The notes below the pieces were generated by a model that was not told the origin of the DNA, did not search any database, and saw only the letters and a list, made by a program, of their open reading frames with translations. A stretch of 64,000 bases of DNA from assembly GCF_000445445.1 (NCBI RefSeq), contig NZ_ASXP01000001.1:604501-668500 (forward strand), read 5' to 3'. How positions within the stretch are numbered: position 1 is the stretch's first letter; every line of letters begins with the position of its first letter. This DNA comes from Sporomusa ovata DSM 2662. GTDB lineage: Bacteria > Bacillota > Negativicutes > Sporomusales > Sporomusaceae. Positions 7,996 through 18,300 of the stretch are shown piece after piece. The translations under genes and the position numbers were made by a program.

Positions 7996-9651
7996 CTATG
8001 GCAACATCCAATGTAATACAGTTGACTGGAGATAAGTTAGAATGCCGATGATAATAATCATGGCAATACTACTGGGCAGCGCAAAACGGAAGATGGTTGA
8101 TTCTTGTCCTACCAAGCCAGTAGCAGCAGTAGCAACCGAAATACTTTGCGGCGAAATCATCTTACCGCAAACACCGCCAGACGAGTTGGAAGCTACAGTA
8201 AGGTTAGGGTCAATCCCAATCTGCTGGGCCGCCGTCTTCTGCATTGAGCCGAATAAAGCATTGGCAGAGGTGTCTGAACCGGTAAGAAGCACTCCCAGCC
8301 AGCCAAGAAATGGGGCAAAGAAGGGGTAAGCCGAGCCGGTGGCAGTAAAAGCCAGACCTAATGTTGAACTCATGCCGGAGTAGTTCATAATATAGGCTAA
8401 ACCAAGAATCATGGCAATGGTGAAAATTGGGTAAATTAGCATTTTAATTGTTTTAAAGAAACAGGAGATTGCACGTCCAGGGCCATAGTTAGGGATGATA
8501 AACAATGACAAGATACCGGAAAGGAAGATAGCGGTTCCGGCGGCAGACAGGAAGTTGATGGCATAACTGGCTGCGTACGGAGTATTTTTAGCTACAACGG
8601 GAGCCGCTTTAATAACAAGATTGTGCAAGCCAGGCCAAGCAAAGAATGTCAAACCTAAAGAATTTTCCCAATCTACCAGAATGTTCTTAAAACCGAAAAA
8701 TTTATCATCAGCCCACATGAAGACCAGGATGGCTAACAAAATGTAAGGACCCCAAGCGCGTAAAACTTCCGTGACCGAGTACTGTAATTGAACTTTTCCG
8801 TCAGCGGAGGGTATTTCGTCGGGGAAATGCCAGACTTTAGAAGGTTTCCATAGCTTGAGGAAAATCAGCAGGCCAATGATAGTGACAGCGGCAGAGGTTA
8901 TATCTGGCAAGTAGACGCTGATATAATTTGAAGTGAAAAACTGGGTACCGGCAAAACAGATACCTGCTACCAGGACTGCCGGTAACACTTCCATAGCCCG
9001 TTTCCAGCCGCACATCAACACAACTACCCACAAGGGAACAATAAAAGAAAGGAAGGGTAGTTGTCGGCCAATAATTTTGCTCAGGGTCATTGGTTCAATA
9101 CCGGAAACTTGTCCGAGTACGACTACCGGGATACCGATGGCACCAAAGGCAACAGGAGCGGTATTAGCAACAAGACATATACCGGCTGCGTATACCGGGT
9201 TAAAACCGAGACCTACTAACATGGCAGCCGTGATGGCCACCGGAGTACCGAAACCGGCTGTACCTTCAATAAACGAGCCGAAAGCAAAGGCAATAAAGAG
9301 TGCTTGCAACCGGCGGTCATCGGTGATTGAAGCAAGCGAATTCTTGATGATTTCAAATTCACCGGACTCAACCGTCATATTGTAGACCCAGATGGCGGTT
9401 ATAACAATCCATATTATTGGAAAAATACCCACCAAGGCACCATTAAGAGTAGCACTGAGTGCTAGGACTGTTGGCATTTTAAAGACAAAAATAGCCGTTA
9501 TAATTGCTGAAAATAGACCAAAAAAAGCAGCATTATGACCTTTTGAACGTTTGATACCCAGCATGTATAGTAAGATGAATAGCGGGATAGCAGCGATAAG
9601 GGCCGAGAGACCGATGTTTCCCAAAGGATTATAATCTTGAATCCATGTCAT
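7996..9651 (-). CDS. lctP: L-lactate permease
   Basis: A 551-residue polytopic membrane protein of the LctP family, importing lactate (or glycolate) with protons. About 12-14 hydrophobic segments span the protein. Family landmarks are GSFIEGTAGFGTPVAITAAML, FLGWLGVLLTGSDTSANALF and NSSGGVCGKMISPQSI. The length is typical. It is divergent from the response regulator and lactate dehydrogenase genes, which supports lactate as the substrate. The ATG at 9651 is preceded by a weak AAAGGGGT. Confidence 0.93.
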   Translation of the reverse strand: MTWIQDYNPLGNIGLSALIAAIPLFILLYMLGIKRSKGHNAAFFGLFSAIITAIFVFKMPTVLALSATLNGALVGIFPIIWIVITAIWVYNMTVESGEFEIIKNSLASITDDRRLQALFIAFAFGSFIEGTAGFGTPVAITAAMLVGLGFNPVYAAGICLVANTAPVAFGAIGIPVVVLGQVSGIEPMTLSKIIGRQLPFLSFIVPLWVVVLMCGWKRAMEVLPAVLVAGICFAGTQFFTSNYISVYLPDITSAAVTIIGLLIFLKLWKPSKVWHFPDEIPSADGKVQLQYSVTEVLRAWGPYILLAILVFMWADDKFFGFKNILVDWENSLGLTFFAWPGLHNLVIKAAPVVAKNTPYAASYAINFLSAAGTAIFLSGILSLFIIPNYGPGRAISCFFKTIKMLIYPIFTIAMILGLAYIMNYSGMSSTLGLAFTATGSAYPFFAPFLGWLGVLLTGSDTSANALFGSMQKTAAQQIGIDPNLTVASNSSGGVCGKMISPQSISVATAATGLVGQESTIFRFALPSSIAMIIIIGILTYLQSTVLHWMLP

Positions 9652-10196
9652 GTACGTACACCCCTTTAAATTATTTTGCGTATTAAAATAGTGCTCCTAC
9701 CGTAAATTCTAAACAGATCCCCCTTTCAAGTTATGATTCACCAATCAACTGTTTCCAGATAGTCCTAGAGGCTTGTAGAGTTGCTCATTTCTATCAGTTC
9801 ATATCCAGTAGTGCAGCAAAGAATGAAAGACTTTGCGGGTGGAAATAATATTGTCAAAAACAGCTAATTTGATCACAATATATGTCTGCAGAATATTGAG
9901 AAATGTTAGACTAATCCTACTAAATTATGCCCGTTAGGCATGGTTGTTGTAAATCAGGTATACACAGTAAAAATAACGTAAGAAATATCCTATGAATGTT
10001 GTAGGATATTTCTTACAATTAAAGAAAAATTTCACTAGAGGCATGTTATTTTCAGATATTTTTGTATTTTATCATTTCAGGATTTACTAATTAAGAAAAT
10101 TATGATATTTTAAATTATACATGGTATTTTTTGGTGCTGTTACAAAAGTTTGTAACGTCCTGAGACTAACAACGCTTGCATTGTGAGGAGAAAATT
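9652..10196. promoter_or_regulatory. Divergent regulatory region between lctP and the response regulator
   Basis: A 545-base AT-rich gap without a gene. It contains a perfect 15-bp inverted repeat with a 9-base loop at 9978-10016 (GTAAGAAATATCCTA arm). It also contains an 18-bp palindrome GTTACAAAAGTTTGTAAC at 10139-10156, about 40 bases before the response regulator start. The latter is operator-sized. The larger hairpin has no T run, so it is more likely regulatory or a transcript-end structure than a simple terminator. Confidence 0.5.
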
Positions 10197-10853
10197 ATGG
10201 AAAAAATTCGTATTGCCATTGCCGACGACCATACTGTTTTACGATCCGGTCTTAAGGCAATGCTAAATTATCATCCCCAGTTTGAAGTCGTAGGTGAGGC
10301 TGCAAATGGATTGGAAACTTTAGAAATGATGGAAAAGTGCCACCCTAATGTACTTATTCTTGATTTAGCAATGCCGGTGATGGGTGGTGTTGAATGTGTC
10401 AAGGAAATTCGCCATCGCGGTATTTTGTGCCGGATATTGATCTTAACTATGTATGATGATGAGGAGTATGTCAAAGAAGTCATGCGGGCAGGAGCAGATG
10501 GATATATATTAAAGAAATCGGCAGACACTGAGCTTATTGAAGGTATTCTCAGGGTTCATTCCGGCAAGAAATTTCTGAATGAAAATTTGTCGGAAAAATT
10601 GATGGAAAACCTTCTGCGGGCTTCGGACGAAGGTCCAGACCATCAAGATCCCTATTATCTGCTTAGTAGTCGCGAACGGGAAGTTATCCGGTACCTGGCC
10701 CGGGGATACACCAATGGTGAAATTGGCGCCAGGCTTTCACTTAGCCCCAAAACGATTGACACCTACCGCTCGCGCATTATGGATAAGCTAAAGGTACGCC
10801 GTAAATCGGAGCTTGTGAATTATGCGATAAAGTATAAACTAATAAATACATAA
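10197..10853 (+). CDS. NarL/FixJ-family response regulator (lactate-linked)
   Basis: A 218-residue two-component regulator. The receiver domain (1-120) has the acidic pair Asp10/Asp11, phospho-acceptor Asp56 (LILDLAMP) and a conserved Lys in LKKSA. The C-terminal LuxR-type helix-turn-helix starts at LSSREREVIRYLARGYTNGEIG (about 150-215). ATG 10197 follows GAGGAG; a TTG 21 bases upstream lacks a ribosome site. It sits between lctP and the lactate dehydrogenase genes, and its likely partner is the NarX-like kinase at 13798-14898. It presumably activates the lactate genes. Confidence 0.9.
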   Translation: MEKIRIAIADDHTVLRSGLKAMLNYHPQFEVVGEAANGLETLEMMEKCHPNVLILDLAMPVMGGVECVKEIRHRGILCRILILTMYDDEEYVKEVMRAGADGYILKKSADTELIEGILRVHSGKKFLNENLSEKLMENLLRASDEGPDHQDPYYLLSSREREVIRYLARGYTNGEIGARLSLSPKTIDTYRSRIMDKLKVRRKSELVNYAIKYKLINT

Positions 10854-10896
10854 ATGCCATTTTGTGTATGTGTGACTTTCTTGTGAAATTTTTTGC

Positions 10897-10949
10897 AAAC
10901 TGTAGGAATTTATCCCTCAGCATAGTGGGGATATTCCTACAGTTTTTTT
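10897..10949 (+). terminator. Terminator after the response regulator
   Basis: The arms AAACTGTAGGAAT(N)TATCCC and GGGGATATTCCTACAGTTT form a long stem followed by seven T residues. Confidence 0.85.
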
Positions 10950-11075
10950 ACTGTTTTCGCCTGATTTACAGCAAGGCGGTTTTAAGGCAATAATAATAAA
11001 CAGATCAGAGTTTTTGGGGATTTCAATATTTTCTGGGATTTCAGTATTTTCGATCTTTAGAAAAGAGGAGAAATA

Positions 11076-12458
11076 ATGCAAAATCAAATTATCGTTGCTT
11101 TTAAAAAAATTGTTGGTGATGAACATGTCCTGACAAACAAGGAAGATCTTTTATGCTATTCATATGATGCAACCCCAGGTTATTCGCATATGCCTGATGT
11201 GGTCATATCTCCAGGCAACACAGCGGAGGTTTCCCAAGTGTTGGCTTTGGCTAACAAGGAAAAAATCCCAGTTTACCCCCGCGGCTCAGGTACTAACCTG
11301 AGTGCTGGTACTGTTCCCATGAAGGGCGGCATAGTCTTACTTATGACCCGCTTCCGGGAGATTATCGAAATTGATGCTGCCAACCTGGTGGCAGTAGCCG
11401 AACCTGGAGTAGTTGTCAGCAATTTGAATAAGGCTGTTGAAGAATTTGGCCTTATCTATCCACCTGATCCTGGCACTGTGGCCACTGCCACCCTTGGTGG
11501 GACCGTATCCGAGAATGCCGGGGGGCTGCGCGGTCTTAAGTATGGCGTTTCAAAGCACTATGTCATGGGATTGGAAGTTGTTCTTGCCGACGGCAGAGTA
11601 ATTCATTGCGGTGGTAAAAATGTTAAAGACGTAGCTGGTTATGACCTGACGAAATTGTTTACCGGTGCAGAGGGGACATTGGGAGTTATTACCAAAATTA
11701 CTGTCAAACTTGTTCCGGCTCCTGAAACTAAAAAAGCAATGATGGCGATTTTCTCGAAGCTAGATAATGCAGGCAACGCCATATCGGCGATTATTGCCAG
11801 CAAGGTAATCCCGGCCACACTGGAAATTATGGATAATGCCACTATTCGCACCGTAGAAGATTACGCCCATGTGGGTCTTCCTGTTAATGCAGAAGCTGTA
11901 CTGCTTATTGAAGTCGATGGCATTGCCGAAGTAGTGGAAAAAGAAGCTGCAAAAGTTATTGAAGTACTAAAAGCCAATAAAGCCGACGATATTCAGGTTG
12001 CCAAGGATGCTGCCCAACGTGACAGAATTTGGGCTGCCCGTCGTGCCGCTTTGCCGGCATTGGCCAAACTGCGGCCAACTACTTTCGTCGAGGATGCTAC
12101 TGTCCCCCGCAGCAAAGTGCCTGATATGATCCGGGCGGTAAACAACGCTGCTGCCAAGCATAAGGTAACCATTGGCACCTTCGGTCATGCCGGCGATGGT
12201 AATATGCATCCGACAATTGTTTGTGATTTGCGAAACCAAGAAGAAATGATCCGTGTTCACAAGGCCATGGACGATATTTTTGCTGCTGCGATTGCTCTTG
12301 GTGGCACATTAAGCGGTGAACATGGAATCGGTCTTGGTAAGCTTCCCTACATGAAAGACCAGTTTGGTGCTGACGGTATGAATGTGATGCAAACCATCAA
12401 AAAGGCACTTGACCCCAACTGTATCCTTAATTCTGGAAAACTTGTCGGGGAGTGTTAG
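11076..12458 (+). CDS. glcD: FAD-binding lactate/glycolate dehydrogenase, GlcD type
   Basis: A 460-residue flavoprotein with the PP-loop FAD-binding domain (PRGSGTNLSAGTVP near residue 68, GGTVSENAGGLRGLKYG near 148) and the FAD-oxidase C-terminal domain ending ...SGEHGIGLGK...NSGKL. It oxidises D-lactate or glycolate to the 2-oxoacid. With the overlapping Fe-S protein and LctP next door, lactate is the likely substrate. In related anaerobes such enzymes may couple to EtfAB for electron bifurcation, but no etf genes are in this window. AGAGGAG precedes ATG 11076. Confidence 0.85.
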   Translation: MQNQIIVAFKKIVGDEHVLTNKEDLLCYSYDATPGYSHMPDVVISPGNTAEVSQVLALANKEKIPVYPRGSGTNLSAGTVPMKGGIVLLMTRFREIIEIDAANLVAVAEPGVVVSNLNKAVEEFGLIYPPDPGTVATATLGGTVSENAGGLRGLKYGVSKHYVMGLEVVLADGRVIHCGGKNVKDVAGYDLTKLFTGAEGTLGVITKITVKLVPAPETKKAMMAIFSKLDNAGNAISAIIASKVIPATLEIMDNATIRTVEDYAHVGLPVNAEAVLLIEVDGIAEVVEKEAAKVIEVLKANKADDIQVAKDAAQRDRIWAARRAALPALAKLRPTTFVEDATVPRSKVPDMIRAVNNAAAKHKVTIGTFGHAGDGNMHPTIVCDLRNQEEMIRVHKAMDDIFAAAIALGGTLSGEHGIGLGKLPYMKDQFGADGMNVMQTIKKALDPNCILNSGKLVGEC

Positions 12459-12460
12459 AG

Positions 12461-13771
12461 ATGACTGAGGATAAAGAATTGCTGACAGATATTCAAGATG
12501 CTATTGCCAATTGCATGAAGTGCGGCAACTGCATGGAAGTGTGTCCCATATATAAGGAGCTAAACCTTGAGTCACAAGTAGCCCGGGGAAAATTGGCCCT
12601 TATAGAGGCGGTCTTAACAGGTAAGGCTGATATTACAGAGGGTTTTGATAAACGTCTGGCAATGTGTTTGTCTTGTAAGGCCTGTGCAGATAAGTGTCCC
12701 TGTGGTGTCAAAGCTGACGAATTAATCCTGCGAGGCCGTCAGGCGGCTGTAAAAGCACGTGGTCTGCACCCGATCAAAAAAAATGTATTCAAGTTATTAT
12801 CTAACCGGAAACTATTTGACTTCACTTTGCGTATGGCCGGGTTATTCGGTCCATTACAGATGAAAAAATTACCCAGGCGGATGGCTGCTATAGCTCGCTT
12901 TCCGGTACCTGGCCTTGACCGGAAGCGGGTCTTAGCTCCCTTTGCCGCTACGCCGCTCCTGGGGCAGTTTCCCACAACAGTAAAAGTAGCTAATCCCAAA
13001 ATGAAAGTGGCTTTTTTTGCCGGTTGTACCATAAATTATGTCTATACCGATATTGGACAATCTGCCATTAATGTTCTTAAAGCTAATGATGTGGAGGTTA
13101 TATTGCCTGCATTGCAGCACTGTTGCGGAACACCGGTGTATATGGCAGGCGATGTGGACATGGCGAGAGCCTTTGCCAAGCATAACATTGAGACTTTCGC
13201 GCAAACCGGCGCGGACTATATCGTAGCTGCCTGTGGTTCATGCGCTGAAGCGTTTAAGCTCGAATATCCTGAAATGTTTCATGACGATCCGGTTTTGGAT
13301 GAACAAGCCAAAAATATAGCGGCTAAAACCTATGAGATTAGTGAATTCCTTACTGATGTACTTCATTTTCGTACAGACAGCCTGGGAACTGTCAACTCTA
13401 CCGTAACTGTGCATGATCCCTGCCATATGGCAAGAGGTCTGAAGGTTATCAGGCAGCCGCGGGAAATCCTCAAGGCCATCCCCGGCCTAAAAATCGTAGA
13501 AATGAAAGAACCGGCCCGTTGTTGCGGGGCCGGTGGCTCGTTCAGTCTGGCAAATTATGAAATTTCCCGAAAAATTAATGACCGGAAAATAGCTGATATT
13601 AGGAGCACTAATGCTGATACCGTTGCCACCAGCTGCGGTTCTTGCCGGATGCATATTACCGATGGCCTGGTACAAAACAGCATGCAACAGGAGTGTTTCC
13701 ATGTCGTACAATTGCTGGATAAAGCCTATCAAGCCGGTACTGACAAAAAAAGAGAAATCCCGCGGCGTTAA
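12461..13771 (+). CDS. glcF: Fe-S/CCG-domain subunit of lactate/glycolate dehydrogenase, GlcF type
   Basis: A 436-residue electron-transfer partner of the flavoprotein upstream. Two [4Fe-4S] motifs lie at the N-terminus (CMKCGNCMEVCP and CLSCKACADKCP). Two CCG domains follow (HCCGTPVYMAGD and RCCGAGGSFSL), typical of GlcF/LldE/HdrB-like proteins. ATG 12461 with GGGGAG upstream is preferred over the in-frame GTG at 12452, which overlaps the preceding stop. The 3-base gap to glcD indicates co-translation. Confidence 0.88.
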   Translation: MTEDKELLTDIQDAIANCMKCGNCMEVCPIYKELNLESQVARGKLALIEAVLTGKADITEGFDKRLAMCLSCKACADKCPCGVKADELILRGRQAAVKARGLHPIKKNVFKLLSNRKLFDFTLRMAGLFGPLQMKKLPRRMAAIARFPVPGLDRKRVLAPFAATPLLGQFPTTVKVANPKMKVAFFAGCTINYVYTDIGQSAINVLKANDVEVILPALQHCCGTPVYMAGDVDMARAFAKHNIETFAQTGADYIVAACGSCAEAFKLEYPEMFHDDPVLDEQAKNIAAKTYEISEFLTDVLHFRTDSLGTVNSTVTVHDPCHMARGLKVIRQPREILKAIPGLKIVEMKEPARCCGAGGSFSLANYEISRKINDRKIADIRSTNADTVATSCGSCRMHITDGLVQNSMQQECFHVVQLLDKAYQAGTDKKREIPRR

Positions 13772-13797
13772 ACTACTAACCTAATGTAAAGTGTTAG

Positions 13798-14898
13798 CTA
13801 TTGATTGCTGCTAATGGTATTGTCTCTTGTGTCTTGGAGTGGAATCACAACTGTAACAGTCGTTCCGGCTCCTTCTGATGATTGAATGGTGAATTTTCCG
13901 GCAAGTAAAGCGACTCGCTCACGCATGCCATATATACCGAGACTGCTGTTTTCACAGGCTGTTCGTAAGGACTTAGGAGTAAAGCCGATGCCGTCATCAG
14001 TGATACTAAAATGGATCTCCCGGCGCGTTTTTTTCAGACTTACCTTCACGTTGGCAGCTTGAGCATGCTTAGCAATATTAGTCAGCGTTTCCTGCAAAAT
14101 CCGGTATAGTGTTATCTCAATTTCAGGCCTGAAGCGTTCGCGCGACAACCCGGAAAAATTGATGTCAGTTGTAATGCCATATTGACGGGAATAATTTTCA
14201 ATATAACGTTGGGCTGCAGCAACCAGCCCAAGGTCGTCAAGTAGTGCCGGACGCAGCTCTACCGCCAGCCGGTGTGCATTATCTAGTGTTTTGGATACAA
14301 CATCCCGCATCTCCAGTACGAATTTTTGTTCCTTAGAGCCACAAACCTGCTCAGAAAGTACTCTGAGACCAACGATAATTGAGGTAAGTGACTGGCTAAT
14401 CTCATCATGCAGTTCGCGGGAAATCTTTTTGCGCTCTTCTTCCTGTACATCGATTATTTTATATAGCAAAATTGACTGCAATTCTTCTTTTTCTTTTAGA
14501 GCCTGGACTAACTTTTGCTGGCGGGAATTGGATTCTAAGGTTGCTTGTACAAAGCGAGCCGCCAATCTGGCATAGGGTGCCACTTCTTCCGGCTCACCAG
14601 TAACCCCGATAACCCCGATGCAACGTCCCTCGACTACAATAGGCACATCATATCCTCTGCGCACATTTTTTAAGCGCTTTTCATCAGCAGGGCTAATCGA
14701 AAATTCACGGATATTTCCTGAATATAACATATTAGCGGCACCTTCATGCACCTGGGATATGCGCTTTCTGTCAAAAGCCGCAATAATTATGCCGTGGTGG
14801 TCACAAATAATTATGTTTTGGTTAAGTTCGGCTGCAATAATATTTGTAAGCGATTGAGCAAAGGTTGAATCAAGGACATGGTAGTTATCTTTTTTCAA
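13798..14898 (-). CDS. Sensor histidine kinase with sugar-diacid-recognition input domain
   Basis: A 366-residue cytosolic kinase with no clear membrane segment. Residues 8-135 resemble the putative diacid-recognition domain of CdaR-type regulators. A coiled segment leads to the HisKA_3 dimerisation helix with His164 (ERKKISRELHDEISQSL) and a HATPase domain (DDGIGF, GIYGMRERV). This pairs with NarL-type regulators such as the one at 10197-10853, with the lactate dehydrogenase between them. The start is a TTG at 14898 with AAGGAGGA ten bases upstream; no in-frame ATG occurs nearby. It probably senses lactate or a related 2-hydroxyacid. Confidence 0.85.
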   Translation of the reverse strand: MKKDNYHVLDSTFAQSLTNIIAAELNQNIIICDHHGIIIAAFDRKRISQVHEGAANMLYSGNIREFSISPADEKRLKNVRRGYDVPIVVEGRCIGVIGVTGEPEEVAPYARLAARFVQATLESNSRQQKLVQALKEKEELQSILLYKIIDVQEEERKKISRELHDEISQSLTSIIVGLRVLSEQVCGSKEQKFVLEMRDVVSKTLDNAHRLAVELRPALLDDLGLVAAAQRYIENYSRQYGITTDINFSGLSRERFRPEIEITLYRILQETLTNIAKHAQAANVKVSLKKTRREIHFSITDDGIGFTPKSLRTACENSSLGIYGMRERVALLAGKFTIQSSEGAGTTVTVVIPLQDTRDNTISSNQ

Positions 14899-15320
14899 TG
14901 ACGGAGTTCCTCCTTATTGATTCCGTGGTGCAACACCATGCTGTAAATCATAGGATAAAAACTTTATAAAATATAAGTCGGTAGTGTCATTGGCATAAAA
15001 TGGAAAAGAAAAAAATAAAGAAAAATTTCACATAAAAGAAATGTGATCTTAATTTTAAATAATCAGAATATATTGTATCATATTTCAATTATGAAATCAA
15101 CAAACAATTGCAATTGTGAAACGTTGAAAAACAAAAATAAATAGTATTTTTGCACAAAAAGAACATTTATAAGCAGGATTCTGCTTTTTTTAAAAGAATG
15201 TATAAAACAGTAATGTTAAGAATTTCAATTTTGCGTGGTTCATTGGTGATTATTAGGTCATTAAGAACTAGTAATTACTATTTCTAATATATTTTTATAT
15301 GTAAAGGAAGGGATATCCCG
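14899..15320. promoter_or_regulatory. Divergent AT-rich region upstream of nifJ
   Basis: A 420-base gap with no gene seen. It is very AT rich and contains a TCACAT-N7-ATGTGA dyad at 15028-15046, close to the kinase gene, of the shape recognised by CRP/FNR-family proteins. AGGAAGGGA lies just before the nifJ ATG. No riboswitch-like fold was recognised. Confidence 0.35.
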
Positions 15321-18300
15321 ATGGCAAAAATGAAAACTATGGATGGAAATACTGCAGCAGCTCATATTTCTTACGCATTTACCGAAGTCGCCGCCATTTA
15401 CCCGATTACACCGTCCTCGCCAATGGCTGAGCACGTTGATGAGTGGGTTGCGGAGGGCAGAAAGAATATTTTTGGGCAGCCTGTCAAAGTAGTTGAAATG
15501 CAATCTGAAGGTGGCGCGGCAGGTGCTGTGCATGGTTCCCTGCAGGCAGGGGCATTGACTACTACCTATACCGCATCCCAGGGTCTACTGCTCATGATTC
15601 CTAATATGTACAAAATTGCTGGTGAACTTTTACCTTGTGTATTACATGTTAGTGCCAGAGCGCTTGCAGCAAACTCTTTAAATATCTTTGGTGACCATCA
15701 AGACGTTATGGCAGCTCGCGCAACTGGTTTTGCTCTGCTGGCTGAAAGCAGTGTTCAACAGGTTATGGATTTAGGCGCCGTAGCTCATCTGGCAGCTATT
15801 AAAGGGAAAGTACCATTTGTTAACTTCTTTGATGGTTTTCGCACCTCTCATGAAGTACAAAAAATTGAGGTAATGGATTATGCCGATTTAGCAAAACTTG
15901 TGGATATGGATGCTGTTACAGCGTTCCGCCGCCACGCGCTTAATCCTGACCATCCGGTAGTAAGGGGTACTGCACAAAATCCTGATATTTACTTCCAGGA
16001 AAGAGAAGTAGCAAATAAATACTACGAAAATCTGCCTGCTATTGTCGAAGACTATATGGCGGAAATTAACAAATTGACTGGGCGCGACTACCATCTCTTC
16101 AACTACTATGGTGCGCCAGATGCTGACCGCATGATTATTGCTATGGGCTCAGCCTGTGAAGCTATTGAAGAAACGGTTGACTACCTGAATGCGAAAGGTG
16201 AAAAAGTTGGTCTGTTGACTGTACACCTGTACCGCCCATTTTCATTGGAGCATTTCTTCAAATATATTCCTAAAACAGTTAAAAAAATTGCGGTGCTTGA
16301 TCGTACTAAAGAACCTGGTTGTATTGCTGAACCATTGTATCTTGATGTTAAGACTGCTTTCTATGGAAAAGAATTCCAGCCGGTTATTGTTGGCGGCCGC
16401 TACGGCTTAGGCTCAAAAGACGTAGTTCCGGCGCATATTGTTCCAGTATTTGAAAATCTTCGTCTTGACAAACCCCAAGATGGTTTTACTGTAAGTATTG
16501 TCGATGACGTTACCCATACCTCGTTACCTGTTCTTAGCTATGATATTGACACTACACCTGTAGGCACAACAGCTTGCAAATTCTGGGGCTTAGGCTCTGA
16601 TGGCACGGTTGGTGCTAATAAAAGTGCTATCAAAATTATCGGCGACCACACCAATATGTATGCGCAAGGCTACTTCTCCTATGATTCCAAGAAGTCTGGC
16701 GGCATAACTGTATCTCATTTAAGATTTGGCAAAACGCCGATTAAATCACCATATCTTATTAATAAAGCTAATTTTGTTGCCTGTCACAATCAGTCTTATG
16801 TTTATAAATATAATGTACTGGACGGCTTGAAACCAGGCGGTGTATTCCTCTTAAACTGCATTTGGAATCAGCAGGAAGTTGAAGAGAAATTGCCTGCCGC
16901 GATGAAACAGTTTATCGCTAAAAATGACATACAGTTCTATACAGTGGATGCTGTTGGTATTGCCCAGAGTATTGGCTTGGGTGGACGGATCAACATGATT
17001 ATGCAGTCAGCATTCTTCAAGCTGGCTAATATCATTCCGCTGGAAGATGCTGTTAAGTATCTTAAACAGGCTGTTGTTGATTCTTATGGCAATAAAGGCC
17101 AAAAAATTATTGATATGAATAATGCGGCTATCGATCAAGGCGTTAATGCTGTTGTTAAGATTAATGTATCTGCCGCGTGGCAACAAGCTGAGGACGAAGC
17201 TGCCGCCGCTTGCGAAGTTCCAGAGTTTATTCAGAAGATCCTGATCCCTATGAACCGTCAGGAAGGTGACAACCTACCTGTCAGTGCCTTTGTGGACATG
17301 GCAGACGGCACTTTCCCAACAGGTACTGCAGCTTTTGAAAAACGTGGTATTGCCATTAATGTTCCTGAATGGCAAGCGGATAACTGTATCCAATGCAACC
17401 AATGTTCGTATGTTTGTCCGCATGCTGCCATTCGCCCTATTCTGGTAAATGAGGAAGAAATCAAAGCAGCTCCGGAAGGCTTTGTCGCTAAGACTGGTAA
17501 AGGTATAAACGACCTGAACTTCCGTATAGCTGTTTCTCCGCTGGACTGCACCGGTTGCGGCAACTGCGTTCAAGTGTGCCCGGCTAAAGAAAAAGCTCTG
17601 ATCATGAAGCCGCAGGAATCCCAGCATAATCAAATTTCTTTATGGGATTATGCAATGAATGTATCGCCGAAATCTAATCCGATGAATAAACTGACAGTTA
17701 AAGGCAGCCAGTTTGAGCAGCCGCTGCTAGAGTACTCTGGCGCTTGTGCTGGTTGTGGTGAAACCCCATATGCTAAACTTGTTACGCAACTGTTCGGTGA
17801 TCGTATGATGGTGGCTAATGCTACTGGTTGTTCTTCCATATGGGGCGCCAGTGCACCTTCAATGCCATACTGCAAAAACCACCGGGGTCATGGCCCGGCC
17901 TGGGCGAACTCCTTATTTGAGGACAATGCCGAATATGGTCTGGGTATGTACTTTGGCGTAAAAAAGGTTCGTGATACATTAGCTGCTAAAGTAGAAGAAG
18001 CTGCTAAGCTTACTATCAGTGCCGCTCTCAAAGCTGCCATGGAAGATTGGCTGGCTAATAAAGACAATGGCAGTGGTACCCGCGAACGCGCCGATAAGCT
18101 TATTGGGTTGTTGGGTGCTGAAAAAGGCGATAATGCGCTGTTAAATGATATCTATGATAATCAGGATTTCTTCGTAAAACGCTCGCAGTGGATCTTTGGC
18201 GGTGACGGCTGGGCTTATGACATTGGTTTCGGTGGCCTTGATCATGTACTGGCAAGCAACGAAGATGTTAACGTTCTGGTATTTGATACCGAGGTATATT

